This document shows positions 34,281 through 43,471 of a stretch of 64,000 nucleotides of DNA, one piece after another (position 1 is the first letter of the stretch; each line of letters begins with the position of its first letter). Source of the DNA: CAIODY01 sp046051225 (GTDB taxonomy: Bacteria > Bacteroidota > Bacteroidia > Chitinophagales > CAIODY01). The position numbers and the translations under genes were made by a program. The notes beneath the pieces were generated by a model. That model was given only the letters and a program-made list of their open reading frames with translations. It was not told the DNA's origin and searched no databases. Location: positions 62,001-126,000 of the forward strand of contig JBJOOR010000005.1 in the NCBI GenBank assembly GCA_046051225.1, in the 5' to 3' direction.

Positions 34281-35474
34281 TTAATACATAAAGCCAAAAA
34301 GCCACAGCGGAATTTTATTGTTAACGCCATATTCCATCATGTCAGCAGCAATAAAACTATTTTTAATACCTTTTATTTGCTTTGATGTTTTGTCTTCGCC
34401 ACCTACTTCAAAAATTAATTTCCCATCAATTTTAAAATCACCTTTTTCAGTTGATTCAACTTTATGATTTAATGCTAATTGATTATAAAAAAATGTTTCT
34501 CGTAAATTGCCTTTGTTTACATTGCTTGGCGCAATGGCATACATCAAATTGGTATTATGTAAATAAATTTTTTCGGGTTTTGATAAAATGCTATGTCCTA
34601 CTTCATCGGCTTGTAAAAGGTGCACCAATTCGGCATCTTTTAAATGATGTAAATAATTTAAAACTGTAGTTCGTGATGTTTCCATTAGCATTGCCAATTT
34701 ATTTATATTGGGTTGATAAGGTACCGATGTAGCTAATATGTATAATAATTTTTTTAGCTTATGTACATATTTAAAATCCAATTTTGTTAGCATTGGAATA
34801 TCAACTTCCATCATCAAACTTATAGTAGAAGCCACTTTCATGTGGTAAGTTTGTTTGTTTTGTAAATAATACGGAAAATAGCCATGCTTTAAATACGCAT
34901 CAAAATATTGCAAGGGCTTTATTTTTTTTACAATATCTCGGCAAATATTTTGGTGGTTTGTAATAATATCATCTAACGAAATAGCATCAAATTTTTTGCC
35001 TGTTTCAATTTGTAAATATTCACGAAATGATAAACCATGAAGCCTGTACATTACAGCACGACGGCTTAAATCGGCGCTGCCATGTAATATATGCATAACC
35101 GATGAACCCGTAAAAACCACTTTTAGATTGGGCAACGAATCATAAATATTTTTTAAGGCTTTGCTCCATTGTTCGTATTTATGAACTTCATCTAAAAACA
35201 AAACCTTGCCGCCCTTTTTATGAAAATCTTTAGCAAATTGCTGCAACGAAATGCCATTAAAAGTAAAATCATCTAAATCAACATATAAAGCTGTAGTATC
35301 AAAGCCATAAGTGCGTTTTATATGCTGCAATAACAAGGTGGTTTTACCCACACCTCTTGAGCCTTTAATGCCTATCAGTCTATCATCCCAGCTTATATCA
35401 TGTTCAATTATTCTATCAAATTTATTATCTAATTGTTGTAATAAAAGTTGATGTTTTTCAAATATTGCGTCCAT
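34281..35474 (-). CDS. AAA ATPase with DUF4143 domain
   Basis: A 397-residue protein of the AAA_14/DUF4143 group. Walker A is GSRGVGKTT (38-46), Walker B VLFLDEVHKYEQW (Asp95, Glu96), and VVFTGSSVMHILHGSADLSR matches the sensor/arginine region. LHGLSFREYLQIETGKKFDA follows, as in relatives. The C half holds a winged-helix-like segment (INKLAMLMETSRTTVLNYLH) and a nuclease-like DUF4143 end with FEVGGEDKTSKQIKGIKNSF. Relatives are common and poorly understood; helicase-like or toxin-linked roles have been suggested. It is a single gene with its own terminator. Confidence 0.88.
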   Translation of the reverse strand: MDAIFEKHQLLLQQLDNKFDRIIEHDISWDDRLIGIKGSRGVGKTTLLLQHIKRTYGFDTTALYVDLDDFTFNGISLQQFAKDFHKKGGKVLFLDEVHKYEQWSKALKNIYDSLPNLKVVFTGSSVMHILHGSADLSRRAVMYRLHGLSFREYLQIETGKKFDAISLDDIITNHQNICRDIVKKIKPLQYFDAYLKHGYFPYYLQNKQTYHMKVASTISLMMEVDIPMLTKLDFKYVHKLKKLLYILATSVPYQPNINKLAMLMETSRTTVLNYLHHLKDAELVHLLQADEVGHSILSKPEKIYLHNTNLMYAIAPSNVNKGNLRETFFYNQLALNHKVESTEKGDFKIDGKLIFEVGGEDKTSKQIKGIKNSFIAADMMEYGVNNKIPLWLFGFMY

Positions 35475-35625
35475 ATCATTTCTATATTTTGTAATACAAA
35501 GATATCACTATTTTTTAAAAAGTGTAATCTATACATTACATTTTTAATTCTATTTTGTATGTTAGATATTGCAACTAAAAAATAATAGGCATTTTTTTAT
35601 TTCAAATTATAAATACAAATGCTAA

Positions 35626-35654
35626 TTGATTATTGCAGTAAAAAACTATTTTTG
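35626..35654 (+). promoter_or_regulatory. Promoter of the sugar transporter-kinase operon
   Basis: TTG (35626-35628) and TATTTTTG (35647-35654) are 18 bases apart and 20 bases before the transporter ATG at 35675. Confidence 0.55.
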
Positions 35655-35674
35655 TTTTAACTAAAAAATAATTC

Positions 35675-37120
35675 ATGAATCATTCCACACCATTAGATTT
35701 ATCAAATTCAAATAAATCGTCGGGCAATTCAACAGCGCAGCTTTTAACACTTATTTCTGTTTTTTTCTTTTGGGGCTTTGTAGCTGCAAGTAATGATATT
35801 TTAATTCCTGTTTTAAAAGATAAATTGCATTTGCAGCAATGGCAAGCACAAATGGTTTCATTTGCATTTTATGTAGCATACACAGTGGGTTCGTTGTTGT
35901 ATTATTTTATTTCAAAGGCAAGAGGTAAAGATATTTTGAATGAAATAGGTTATAAAAATGGAATTGCATTGGGTTTAACTATTTCGGCAATAGGCACTTT
36001 ATTATTTATTCCTGCCGCAAACAACGAATCATTTTTATTAATGATTACAGGATTATTTATTGTGGGCTTAGGATTTAGTTTACAACAAACTGCTGCAAAC
36101 CCTTTAGCCATCAATATTGGCGACCCATCTAAGGGTTCACAACGATTAAGTTTGGCTGGTGGAATTAATAATATAGGAACTACCATCGGGCCAATTTTAT
36201 TAAGCCTTGCCATTTTTGGAAGTATCAGCTCGGCTAGTTCTGTAGCTGATTTATCAGCTATCAAAATTCCTTATTTAATTTTAGGAGCAGCATTTATTTT
36301 AGTAGCATTACTATTTAAATTTTCTTCCATTCCAAATCATTTAACAATAAATGAAGATGTTAAACTGGATAGTAAAAATGAAAGAAGCAGCGCCTTAAAA
36401 TATCCTCAATTATGGATGGGCATGATTGCCATATTTTTGTATGTAGGCGTAGAAGTAGCTACAGGAAGCAATTTGGCTGAATTTATCAAGCAACATCAAA
36501 ACATTCCGACCAATATGGCGGCACCTTATGTATCCTTATTTTGGGCAAGTTTAATGATTGGCAGATGGAGCAGCGCCGTAGATGCTATGGGGGTTGAAGA
36601 CAAAATGAAACTACCATTAAAATTAGTTGTTCCATATTTAGCATTTGGGTTATTCTTATTTGTAAATAAAATTACGGGGCATGATATCACACCATTTTAT
36701 ACTTATGCAGTTTTAATTTTATTGCTTGTTGCCGCCGATTATGTAAGCAAAGGAAATCCTGCTAAACAACTTATCATTTTTTCAAGTTGTGGCATTGCAG
36801 CATTAATAGTAGGCATGTTGGCTGATGGAATTGTAAGCACGTTTGCATTTATAAGTGTAGGCTTATTTTGTAGTACATTATGGCCTTGTATTTTTACATT
36901 AGCCATTAAAGGATTAGGAAAACATACCAACGAAGGTAGCGGATTTTTAATTATGATGATTATGGGAGGAGGCTTTGTTAGCTTATTTCAAGGTTATATA
37001 GCCCGACCAGAAATTTTAGGAATTCAATATTCCTATATTGCAGGTGTATTGTGTTTCGCATACTTAGCATTCTATGGATTTAAAGTTTCATCTATTTTAA
37101 AAAAGCAAAATATTGATTAA
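35675..37120 (+). CDS. Sugar MFS transporter (FucP/GluP family)
   Basis: A 12-helix major-facilitator symporter of 481 residues. The FucP-type start FFFWGFVAASNDILIPVLKD, with the WGF motif and N-terminal aspartate region, is clear, and GLGFSLQQTAANPLAINIGD and GGINNIGTTIGPILLSLAIF match the family's conserved loops. The second half contains YVGVEVATGSNLAEFI (the VGxE motif) and GGGFVSLFQGYIA. Such proteins carry fucose, glucose, galactose or N-acetylglucosamine with protons or sodium. It overlaps the downstream ROK kinase by one base (TAATG), so uptake and phosphorylation are encoded together. Confidence 0.93.
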   Translation: MNHSTPLDLSNSNKSSGNSTAQLLTLISVFFFWGFVAASNDILIPVLKDKLHLQQWQAQMVSFAFYVAYTVGSLLYYFISKARGKDILNEIGYKNGIALGLTISAIGTLLFIPAANNESFLLMITGLFIVGLGFSLQQTAANPLAINIGDPSKGSQRLSLAGGINNIGTTIGPILLSLAIFGSISSASSVADLSAIKIPYLILGAAFILVALLFKFSSIPNHLTINEDVKLDSKNERSSALKYPQLWMGMIAIFLYVGVEVATGSNLAEFIKQHQNIPTNMAAPYVSLFWASLMIGRWSSAVDAMGVEDKMKLPLKLVVPYLAFGLFLFVNKITGHDITPFYTYAVLILLLVAADYVSKGNPAKQLIIFSSCGIAALIVGMLADGIVSTFAFISVGLFCSTLWPCIFTLAIKGLGKHTNEGSGFLIMMIMGGGFVSLFQGYIARPEILGIQYSYIAGVLCFAYLAFYGFKVSSILKKQNID

Positions 37121-38067
37121 TGAAAGTAGCAGCAGGTATTGATATTGGTGGTACAAATGCAGTAGCGGCAATTGTGTTGGCCGATGGAAAAATTGAAACA
37201 CGATTTAATTTTCCGATTAAAAATTTTCCTGCTATCGAAAATTTAGTAGATGAATTATCGGATGCTATTTTGAAAAATTGCGAAGCAAATAATTTTGAAT
37301 TAATTGGTATTGGAATCGGTGCACCTAACGGAAATTTTTACAGTGGCTCAATAGAATTTGCACCCAACTTACCGTGGAAAGGAATTATTCCATTAGCAAA
37401 AATGTTTCAACAAAAATGTAATGTTCCATCGTGGCTTACTAACGATGCAAATGCAGCGGCTATAGGCGAAATGATTTTTGGCGCAGCAAAAGGTAAAAAA
37501 GATTTTTTGATGGTAACGCTTGGAACAGGCTTGGGCAGTGGCATTGTAGCCAATGGCGAATTAATTTATGGGCATGATGGATTAGCTGGCGAAATGGGAC
37601 ACACCATTATTGTTAGAAACGGAAGGCAATGTGGCTGCGGCAGAAAGGGATGTTTAGAAACCTATTGTTCGGCAACGGGATTGGTAAGAACTATAAAAGA
37701 ATGGCTGCAAGATGGAAAGAAAAGTTGTTTAAATAACATTGATATTAATTCGATTACATCAAAACAAATATTTGAAGCTGCCGAAAATAGTGATGCTTTG
37801 GCGTTGGAGGCCTTTAGGTTTACATCCGAAATGTTAGGAATGGCATTGGCTGATGCAGTGGCTTATACAAGCCCCGATACTATTGTGTTGTTTGGTGGAT
37901 TGGTAAATGCAGGCAACCTAATTATTGGGCAAACCAAACATTATATGGAGCAAAATTTACTGCACATTTATAAAAATAAAGTAACTATTGTGGCTTCGCA
38001 ATTACCCGAAAGCGATGCTGCTATTTTGGGTGCAGCTTCATTAGTTTGGAAGGTAAGTAAGCTATAA
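37120..38067 (+). CDS. ROK family sugar kinase
   Basis: An ATP-dependent hexose kinase of 315 residues. The phosphate-binding start IDIGGTNAVAAIVLADGKIE is typical. TLGTGLGSGIVANGELI and HDGLAGEMGHTIIVRNGRQC lead to the zinc-binding ROK motif CGCGRKGC (171-178). The C-terminus DTIVLFGGLVNAGNLIIGQT completes the fold. Glucokinase or N-acetyl-sugar kinase activity is likely; motif reading alone does not settle the substrate. It starts within the transporter stop codon, so the two are translationally coupled. Its stop codon directly abuts that of the minus-strand gene at 38068. Confidence 0.93.
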   Translation: MKVAAGIDIGGTNAVAAIVLADGKIETRFNFPIKNFPAIENLVDELSDAILKNCEANNFELIGIGIGAPNGNFYSGSIEFAPNLPWKGIIPLAKMFQQKCNVPSWLTNDANAAAIGEMIFGAAKGKKDFLMVTLGTGLGSGIVANGELIYGHDGLAGEMGHTIIVRNGRQCGCGRKGCLETYCSATGLVRTIKEWLQDGKKSCLNNIDINSITSKQIFEAAENSDALALEAFRFTSEMLGMALADAVAYTSPDTIVLFGGLVNAGNLIIGQTKHYMEQNLLHIYKNKVTIVASQLPESDAAILGAASLVWKVSKL

Positions 38068-38535
38068 TTATTTTTCTAAAACTACCCAAGAACCACAAAC
38101 AGTGCGTTCGGAATAATCTACCATTTTTAATACTATGGTATATCTCCCCGTAAAATTGGGTGCATATTGCAGTAAAACGGAATTTCTATCTTTTCCTGTT
38201 TCTCGGAAAGTGCTTTCTACTACTACATTATATGAATTAAGAACAGAGATGCTTGATTGGTCAACATAGGGTTCAGTTTTTAAAATAACAAGATAAGTTT
38301 TTCCTGCTTTTAATTCTACTAAATGACGATTTTCATTGGTAGATACATACTCTTCGCTACCACCATTTATTTGTTTATAACCTTTGCTTTCAAAGTTAGT
38401 AATGGCTTTCAGAATTTCTTCTTTTACTTTTGAATTTTCGCAATTTGTGCTGCTTTGTTGCGCAAGTGCTTTTTGGGTGCTACACATAAGGATACACCAA
38501 ATAAAAGCAAGTAATAAGTGAATTGTATTTTTCAT
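38068..38535 (-). CDS. Secreted hypothetical protein, 155 aa
   Basis: An exported protein with a signal peptide (MKNTIHLLLAFIWCILMCST followed by QKALAQ). The ATG at 38535 is chosen because an upstream in-frame ATG at 38583 would add 16 residues that spoil the signal. The mature part, about 130 residues, is mostly beta strand, with HLVELKAGKTYLVILKTEPY and FTGRYTIVLKMVDYSERTVC. It has two cysteines that could form a disulphide. No family is recognised. It is convergent with the ROK kinase gene, with no bases between the stop codons. Confidence 0.75.
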   Translation of the reverse strand: MKNTIHLLLAFIWCILMCSTQKALAQQSSTNCENSKVKEEILKAITNFESKGYKQINGGSEEYVSTNENRHLVELKAGKTYLVILKTEPYVDQSSISVLNSYNVVVESTFRETGKDRNSVLLQYAPNFTGRYTIVLKMVDYSERTVCGSWVVLEK

Positions 38536-38718
38536 TCTGAAATTATATAGTGGTTTTATTGAGCGCAAAAGTATCATAAACATTTGCTATATGTGTTAGA
38601 TTGATTTAATATTTTTCTTAAAAAATGTTTAAACAATAGTACATTAATTAACATTATAAGGTGTATTGTTAATTTTAAAAATATATTATTCGATTTGTAT
38701 TTTCGTAAAAAATTAAAG

Positions 38719-39753
38719 ATGAAAAAAATAGTAGTTACTGGTGGATGTGGGTATATAGGAAGTCATACTTTGATTGATTTAATCGAAAATGGATTTGAAG
38801 TAATTAGTATTGATAATCATCTTCGAAGCCATATATCACAGTTGCATGCTGTTGAAAAAATTACAGGGCATAAAATTTTAAATTATAATATTGATTTGTG
38901 CAATGCTGCTGATGTGATAAGCGTATTTGAAAAAGAAAAAAGTATTGAAGGCATTATTCATTTTGCAGCGTTAAAGTCGGTACCAGAATCTGTTGCACAG
39001 CCTATGTTATACTACCAAAACAACCTTCAATCATTAATAAACATTCTAAATGCTGCACAAAAATTTAACGTAAAAAACTTTGTGTTTTCAAGCAGTTGTT
39101 CGGTATATGGTAATGCTACTGAATTGCCTGTTACTGAATTAACACCATTGCAAAATGCTGAATCGCCTTATGGATTTACTAAACAAATTGGCGAACGAAT
39201 AATTGCAGATTTCGCAAAAATAAATTCTGATATGAATTTTATTTTATTGCGATATTTTAATCCAGTAGGCGCTCATGAATCGGCATTGATTGGCGAAGTG
39301 CCTTTTGAAAAGCCAAGCAATTTAGTGCCTATTATTACGCAAACTGCAATTGGCAAAAATCCTTTAGTTACTGTGTTTGGTAATGATTATCCAACAAAAG
39401 ATGGTAGCTGCGTTCGTGATTATATTCATGTAATGGATTTGGCAAATGCACACACAAAATCATTGCAATATTTAATAGATAAAAAAAACACAGCAAATTA
39501 CGATATTATAAACATTGGTTCGGGTAATGGTCATACAGTATTAGAAGCCATAAATGCATTTGAAGAAGTAACAAAGCAGTTGTTAAACTACACAATAGGA
39601 AATAGGAGAGAGGGCGACACCATTGCAGTATACGCAGATATTTCAAAGGCACAACAAAAACTAGGATGGCAACCGCTTAGAGATATTAAAGCCATGATGC
39701 TTACGGCTTGGAATTGGGAAAAACAAATGAGTAATAAGCATAAATTATACTAA
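38719..39753 (+). CDS. galE: UDP-glucose 4-epimerase
   Basis: Interconverts UDP-glucose and UDP-galactose with bound NAD. The 344-residue protein is an extended SDR enzyme: VVTGGCGYIGSHTLIDLIEN gives the GxxGxxG NAD motif (residues 8-14), FSSSCSVYGN holds the catalytic serine region, and SPYGFTKQIGERI gives YxxxK (Tyr151, Lys155). Later motifs include RYFNPVGAHESALIGEVP, GSCVRDYIHVMDLANAH and RREGDTIAVYADISKAQQKL. An in-frame upstream ATG at 38695 would add eight residues; the ATG at 38719 (MKKIVVTGG) is the family start. It is followed 18 bases later by the ureohydrolase-like gene. Confidence 0.95.
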   Translation: MKKIVVTGGCGYIGSHTLIDLIENGFEVISIDNHLRSHISQLHAVEKITGHKILNYNIDLCNAADVISVFEKEKSIEGIIHFAALKSVPESVAQPMLYYQNNLQSLINILNAAQKFNVKNFVFSSSCSVYGNATELPVTELTPLQNAESPYGFTKQIGERIIADFAKINSDMNFILLRYFNPVGAHESALIGEVPFEKPSNLVPIITQTAIGKNPLVTVFGNDYPTKDGSCVRDYIHVMDLANAHTKSLQYLIDKKNTANYDIINIGSGNGHTVLEAINAFEEVTKQLLNYTIGNRREGDTIAVYADISKAQQKLGWQPLRDIKAMMLTAWNWEKQMSNKHKLY

Positions 39754-39771
39754 ATTAGTAAGAAATATATT

Positions 39772-40935
39772 ATGAGTGATATAGATTTTATAAAACAATT
39801 TTTAAAACCAGTAGCTGAAAGTATTATTGTAAAAAATGATCAGCTTTCACCGTATCAATTGGGTAATACTATGCTGATTAATCAGAATAATAACGACCTT
39901 AATTTTGATGATGTAAAAATTGCAGTTATTGGTGTTACCGAGCAACGGAACTGTATAAATAACACGGGAACTACCGATGCACCCGATTTGGTAAGAACAG
40001 AGTTGTATCAACTTTCTTCATTTAATAGCCAAATGATAATTGCCGATTTAGGAAATATTAATGAAGGCGCTACGGCTCGAGATACTTATTTTGCATTGGG
40101 CAAAGTGGTAGAATTTTGTATGAAAAAACAAATTATTCCAATAATAATTGGAGGTAGTAATGATAATATGTTTGGACAGTTTTTAGGTTATGCCGAAATG
40201 GAATCAGACATTAATATTGTTCATGCCGACGATAGATTGGATGTAAGTTTTTTGCAAGAAGAATTAGTAGCTAGTAATTATTTATCTCACATTTTTACGC
40301 ATAAACCCAACTACTTAAAAAACTTTACATTGCTGGGGTATCAAACTTATTTAGTAGATTATAATTTGCTAAAAATTTTAGAGCAAATGAAATTTGACCA
40401 AGTAAGATTAGGTGTTATTCAAGATGATACAAGAGAGATAGAGCCTGTTGTTAGAGATGCCGACTTATTATCAATTGATATTTCATCTGTAAGATGTAGT
40501 GAAGCACCTGGCAATGGTAATGCTTCGCCAAATGGAATGTTTGGGAATGAACTATGCGCCATGACAAGATATGCAGGCATGAGCGATAGAGTTAGCAGCT
40601 TGGGTATTTATGAAATTAATCCACACTTAGATCAACGCAATCAAACCACACAATTAGCAGCGCAAGCTATTTGGTATTTTATTGATGGTGTGATTAGTAG
40701 AGTAGGTGATTATCCTATTATTAGCGAAAACGATTTTATGAAATATGCTGTGCATTTTAATGAAGAAAATCAGAACATCGAATTTTTGAAAAGTAAAAAA
40801 AGCAATCGTTGGTGGATGAAAATACCACAAGGCGATAAAGGATTGCATAAGCTTGTACCATGTAGTTATAGCGATTATGAATATGCTTCAAATCTTGAAC
40901 AATATCCTAACAGGTGGCTAAAAGCTGCTGAATAA
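39772..40935 (+). CDS. Ureohydrolase-fold protein with degenerate metal site
   Basis: A 387-residue member of the arginase/agmatinase/formimidoylglutamase fold. Three segments correspond to the metal motifs but have lost most ligands. IIIGGSNDN (126-132) replaces GGDH; NIVHADDRLD (148-157) replaces the DAHxD motif; LLSIDISSVRCSEAPG (232-247) keeps the loop but has Asp236 only, with Ser238 in place of the second aspartate. The rest of the scaffold is well preserved (IAVIGVTEQRNCINNTGTTD; ITENDLL-type repeats are absent). I recall related formimidoylglutamase-like proteins in Bacteroidota. Hydrolase activity with two manganese ions is doubtful; a structural or altered-metal role is inference. 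It lies 18 bases after galE. Confidence 0.8.
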   Translation: MSDIDFIKQFLKPVAESIIVKNDQLSPYQLGNTMLINQNNNDLNFDDVKIAVIGVTEQRNCINNTGTTDAPDLVRTELYQLSSFNSQMIIADLGNINEGATARDTYFALGKVVEFCMKKQIIPIIIGGSNDNMFGQFLGYAEMESDINIVHADDRLDVSFLQEELVASNYLSHIFTHKPNYLKNFTLLGYQTYLVDYNLLKILEQMKFDQVRLGVIQDDTREIEPVVRDADLLSIDISSVRCSEAPGNGNASPNGMFGNELCAMTRYAGMSDRVSSLGIYEINPHLDQRNQTTQLAAQAIWYFIDGVISRVGDYPIISENDFMKYAVHFNEENQNIEFLKSKKSNRWWMKIPQGDKGLHKLVPCSYSDYEYASNLEQYPNRWLKAAE

Positions 40936-41000
40936 TATTTAGATTTTTATTTCGTTTATCACTCACCTATTTTTATTGGTTATTCGCCGAATTTAATATC

Positions 41001-41040
41001 GGAAACTTTGAAACTAAAAATAGTTTCCATAGTTTTGCGA
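41001..41040 (+). promoter_or_regulatory. Second copy of the TetR operator/promoter
   Basis: GGAAAC (41001-41006) and GTTTCC (41023-41028) flank the same architecture as at 2399-2438: TTTG at 41007-41010, 19 bases, TAGTTTTG at 41030-41037. An inner 7-base-arm palindrome GAAACTA-AAAA-TAGTTTC is perfect. The two 40-base sites agree at 37 positions. It drives the TonB receptor and DUF4249 genes. Confidence 0.8.
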
Positions 41041-41074
41041 TTCAATTTTTATTTCTTTAATTTTTTATTTTTTA

Positions 41075-43453
41075 ATGAAAAAAGTATTTCTGTGTTCAAC
41101 TATTCTACTTGTGTTGATGATTGTACAATCTGCATCGGCTCAAGAAAAATTTACTATAAATGGCTATTTAAAAGATGCTAAAGATGGCGAAACATTTATT
41201 GGTGCTTCTATAAGAGTAAAAGAAGTGGCTACTGTTGGTGCATACACCAATTCGTACGGATTTTATGCTATCACATTACCTAAAGGAAATTACACTTTTG
41301 TGTTTTCATATTTAGGATATCAAGCCGTAGAGCAAGCTGTGGTACTTGATAAAAATCAAACCATCAATATTGAATTAAGCAAAACTTCTATTTTGCAAAA
41401 AGAAATTTTAATTACTGATAGACGCAAAAATGAACAAGTAAAAAATACACAAATGGGCAAGGTTGAATTATCAACCGAGCAAATAAAAAATATTCCAGCC
41501 ATATTTGGTGAAGTAGATATTTTAAAAGCAATTCAGCTTTTGCCTGGCGTACAATCGGCTGGCGAAGGCATGAGTGGTTTTTATGTTCGTGGCGGTGGCC
41601 CCGATCAAAATTTAGTTTTATTAGATAATGCAACTGTTTATAACACGGGGCATTTATTTGGTTTCTTTTCAGTATTTAATCCTGATGCTATTAAAAATAC
41701 TACATTAATAAAAGGTGGAATGCCAGCAAATTTTGGCGGCAGATTATCATCGGTAGTTGATGTAACAATGAAAGAGGGTAATAATAAAGAGTTTCATGGT
41801 AGCGGTGGTATAGGATTAATTGCATCCCGATTAACTTTAGAAGGCCCCATAAAAAGGAACAAAGGGTCATTTATGATTTCGGGCAGAAGAACTTATATTG
41901 ATGCATTGGTGAAACCATTTATTACCAATAGCCGATTAAAAGGCAGCGGCTATTATTTTTATGATTTGAATTTAAAAGCTAATTATAAATTTAGTGATAA
42001 AGACAGATTGTATTTAAGTGGTTATTTTGGACGAGATGTTTTTAATTTCAAATCTAAAAGTGGAAGCTTATCCTTAAATATGCCTTGGGGCAATTCTACA
42101 GGTACGCTAAGATGGAATCATCTTTTTAATGAAAAATTATTTTGTAATACATCGGTTATTTACAACGATTATCAATTTAAGATTGGCATTAATCAAAATA
42201 ATTTTAATCTTGGAATATTGAGTAGCATTAAGGATTTAAACGCAAAATCAGATTTTGATTATTATCTAAATGAGAATCATAATTTAAAATTTGGCTTTAA
42301 TTATACCTATCATATTTTTAATCCTAATGCAGTTACATTGCAAACAGGGCAATTAGATATTGAACCTAATGATAATAATAAACGTCATGCCCATGAAGCA
42401 GCATTGTATGTATTAGATGATTGGAGTATGAGCAAAAAATTAAAAGCAAATATTGGTTTGCGATATGCTTATTATGCTCAAACAGGGCCTTATGATTTAA
42501 TTAATGTAGATTCAAAATATCATCCAATAGATACAATTCATTATGCAAAAAATTCAGTTGTACAAACCTATGGTGGTTTAAATGGGTTAGAACCACGAAT
42601 TACAATGCGCTATGAATTAAATGATAAATCATCTATCAAAGCGGCATATTCGCACAATAATCAATTCATTCATTTAGTAAGTCAGAACGGAGTAACACTG
42701 CCTACAGATATTTGGGTGCCTAGCACAAAAACTGTGAAACCGCAAATAAGCGATTTATATGCGCTTGGTTATTTTCATAATTTTAAAAATAATATGTTTG
42801 AAACATCGGTTGAGGTTTATTATAAATCAATGCAAAATCAAATTGAGTATCGAGAATTTTTTGTAGATGATGGTAGCGGTAATGTTGAAAAAGATTTCAT
42901 TTTTGGAAAAGGCGAATCGCATGGTGTAGAATTTTTTATTAATAAACAATATGGCAAATTAACGGGATGGATTGGATATACTTTATCTTACACAAATAGA
43001 AAATTTGCAGGTTTAAATAATAATGAATGGTATCCAACAAAATATGATAGAAGGCATGATGTAAGCTTTGTAGCATCATACGAATTAAATAATAAGTGGA
43101 AATTTGGTGCCACATGGGTTTATGGAACTGGCAATGCCATTACCGTTCCTGATGCATTGTATCAAGTTAGCGGAACATTATACGAGCATTTTACTTCTGT
43201 AAACGGCTATCGTTTACCAGCTTATCATCGTGCTGATTTATCGGCCACTTATACGCCTAAGCACAAAGCAAAAAGAAGGGTAGAGGGCAGTTGGACTTTT
43301 TCAATTTATAATGTGTATAAGCGCTTCAATCCTTTCTTTATTTTTCTTGATACAAATGGCGATGTAACCAAGGGTACAGCCTCTGTTAAAGCCACCGAGG
43401 TTTCATTATTTCCATTTCCACTACCATCAGTTACATGGAATTTTAAATTTTAA
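41075..43453 (+). CDS. TonB-dependent receptor with carboxypeptidase-like domain
   Basis: A 792-residue outer-membrane importer. A signal peptide (ending SASAQ) is followed by a CarboxypepD-regulatory-like domain, residues 23-115 (FTINGYLKDAKDGETFIGAS), and a plug domain with LKAIQLLPGVQSAGEGMSGF and VRGGGPDQNLVLLDNATVY. The barrel ends in SVTWNFKF, with the terminal aromatic needed for assembly. This is not a SusC protein: it is shorter and has a DUF4249 partner instead of SusD. The substrate is unknown. Its promoter carries the operator shared with the TetR-RND efflux operon, so repression by that TetR is likely. Confidence 0.93.
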   Translation: MKKVFLCSTILLVLMIVQSASAQEKFTINGYLKDAKDGETFIGASIRVKEVATVGAYTNSYGFYAITLPKGNYTFVFSYLGYQAVEQAVVLDKNQTINIELSKTSILQKEILITDRRKNEQVKNTQMGKVELSTEQIKNIPAIFGEVDILKAIQLLPGVQSAGEGMSGFYVRGGGPDQNLVLLDNATVYNTGHLFGFFSVFNPDAIKNTTLIKGGMPANFGGRLSSVVDVTMKEGNNKEFHGSGGIGLIASRLTLEGPIKRNKGSFMISGRRTYIDALVKPFITNSRLKGSGYYFYDLNLKANYKFSDKDRLYLSGYFGRDVFNFKSKSGSLSLNMPWGNSTGTLRWNHLFNEKLFCNTSVIYNDYQFKIGINQNNFNLGILSSIKDLNAKSDFDYYLNENHNLKFGFNYTYHIFNPNAVTLQTGQLDIEPNDNNKRHAHEAALYVLDDWSMSKKLKANIGLRYAYYAQTGPYDLINVDSKYHPIDTIHYAKNSVVQTYGGLNGLEPRITMRYELNDKSSIKAAYSHNNQFIHLVSQNGVTLPTDIWVPSTKTVKPQISDLYALGYFHNFKNNMFETSVEVYYKSMQNQIEYREFFVDDGSGNVEKDFIFGKGESHGVEFFINKQYGKLTGWIGYTLSYTNRKFAGLNNNEWYPTKYDRRHDVSFVASYELNNKWKFGATWVYGTGNAITVPDALYQVSGTLYEHFTSVNGYRLPAYHRADLSATYTPKHKAKRRVEGSWTFSIYNVYKRFNPFFIFLDTNGDVTKGTASVKATEVSLFPFPLPSVTWNFKF

Positions 43454-43471
43454 TTTTATCAATTCATCAAC

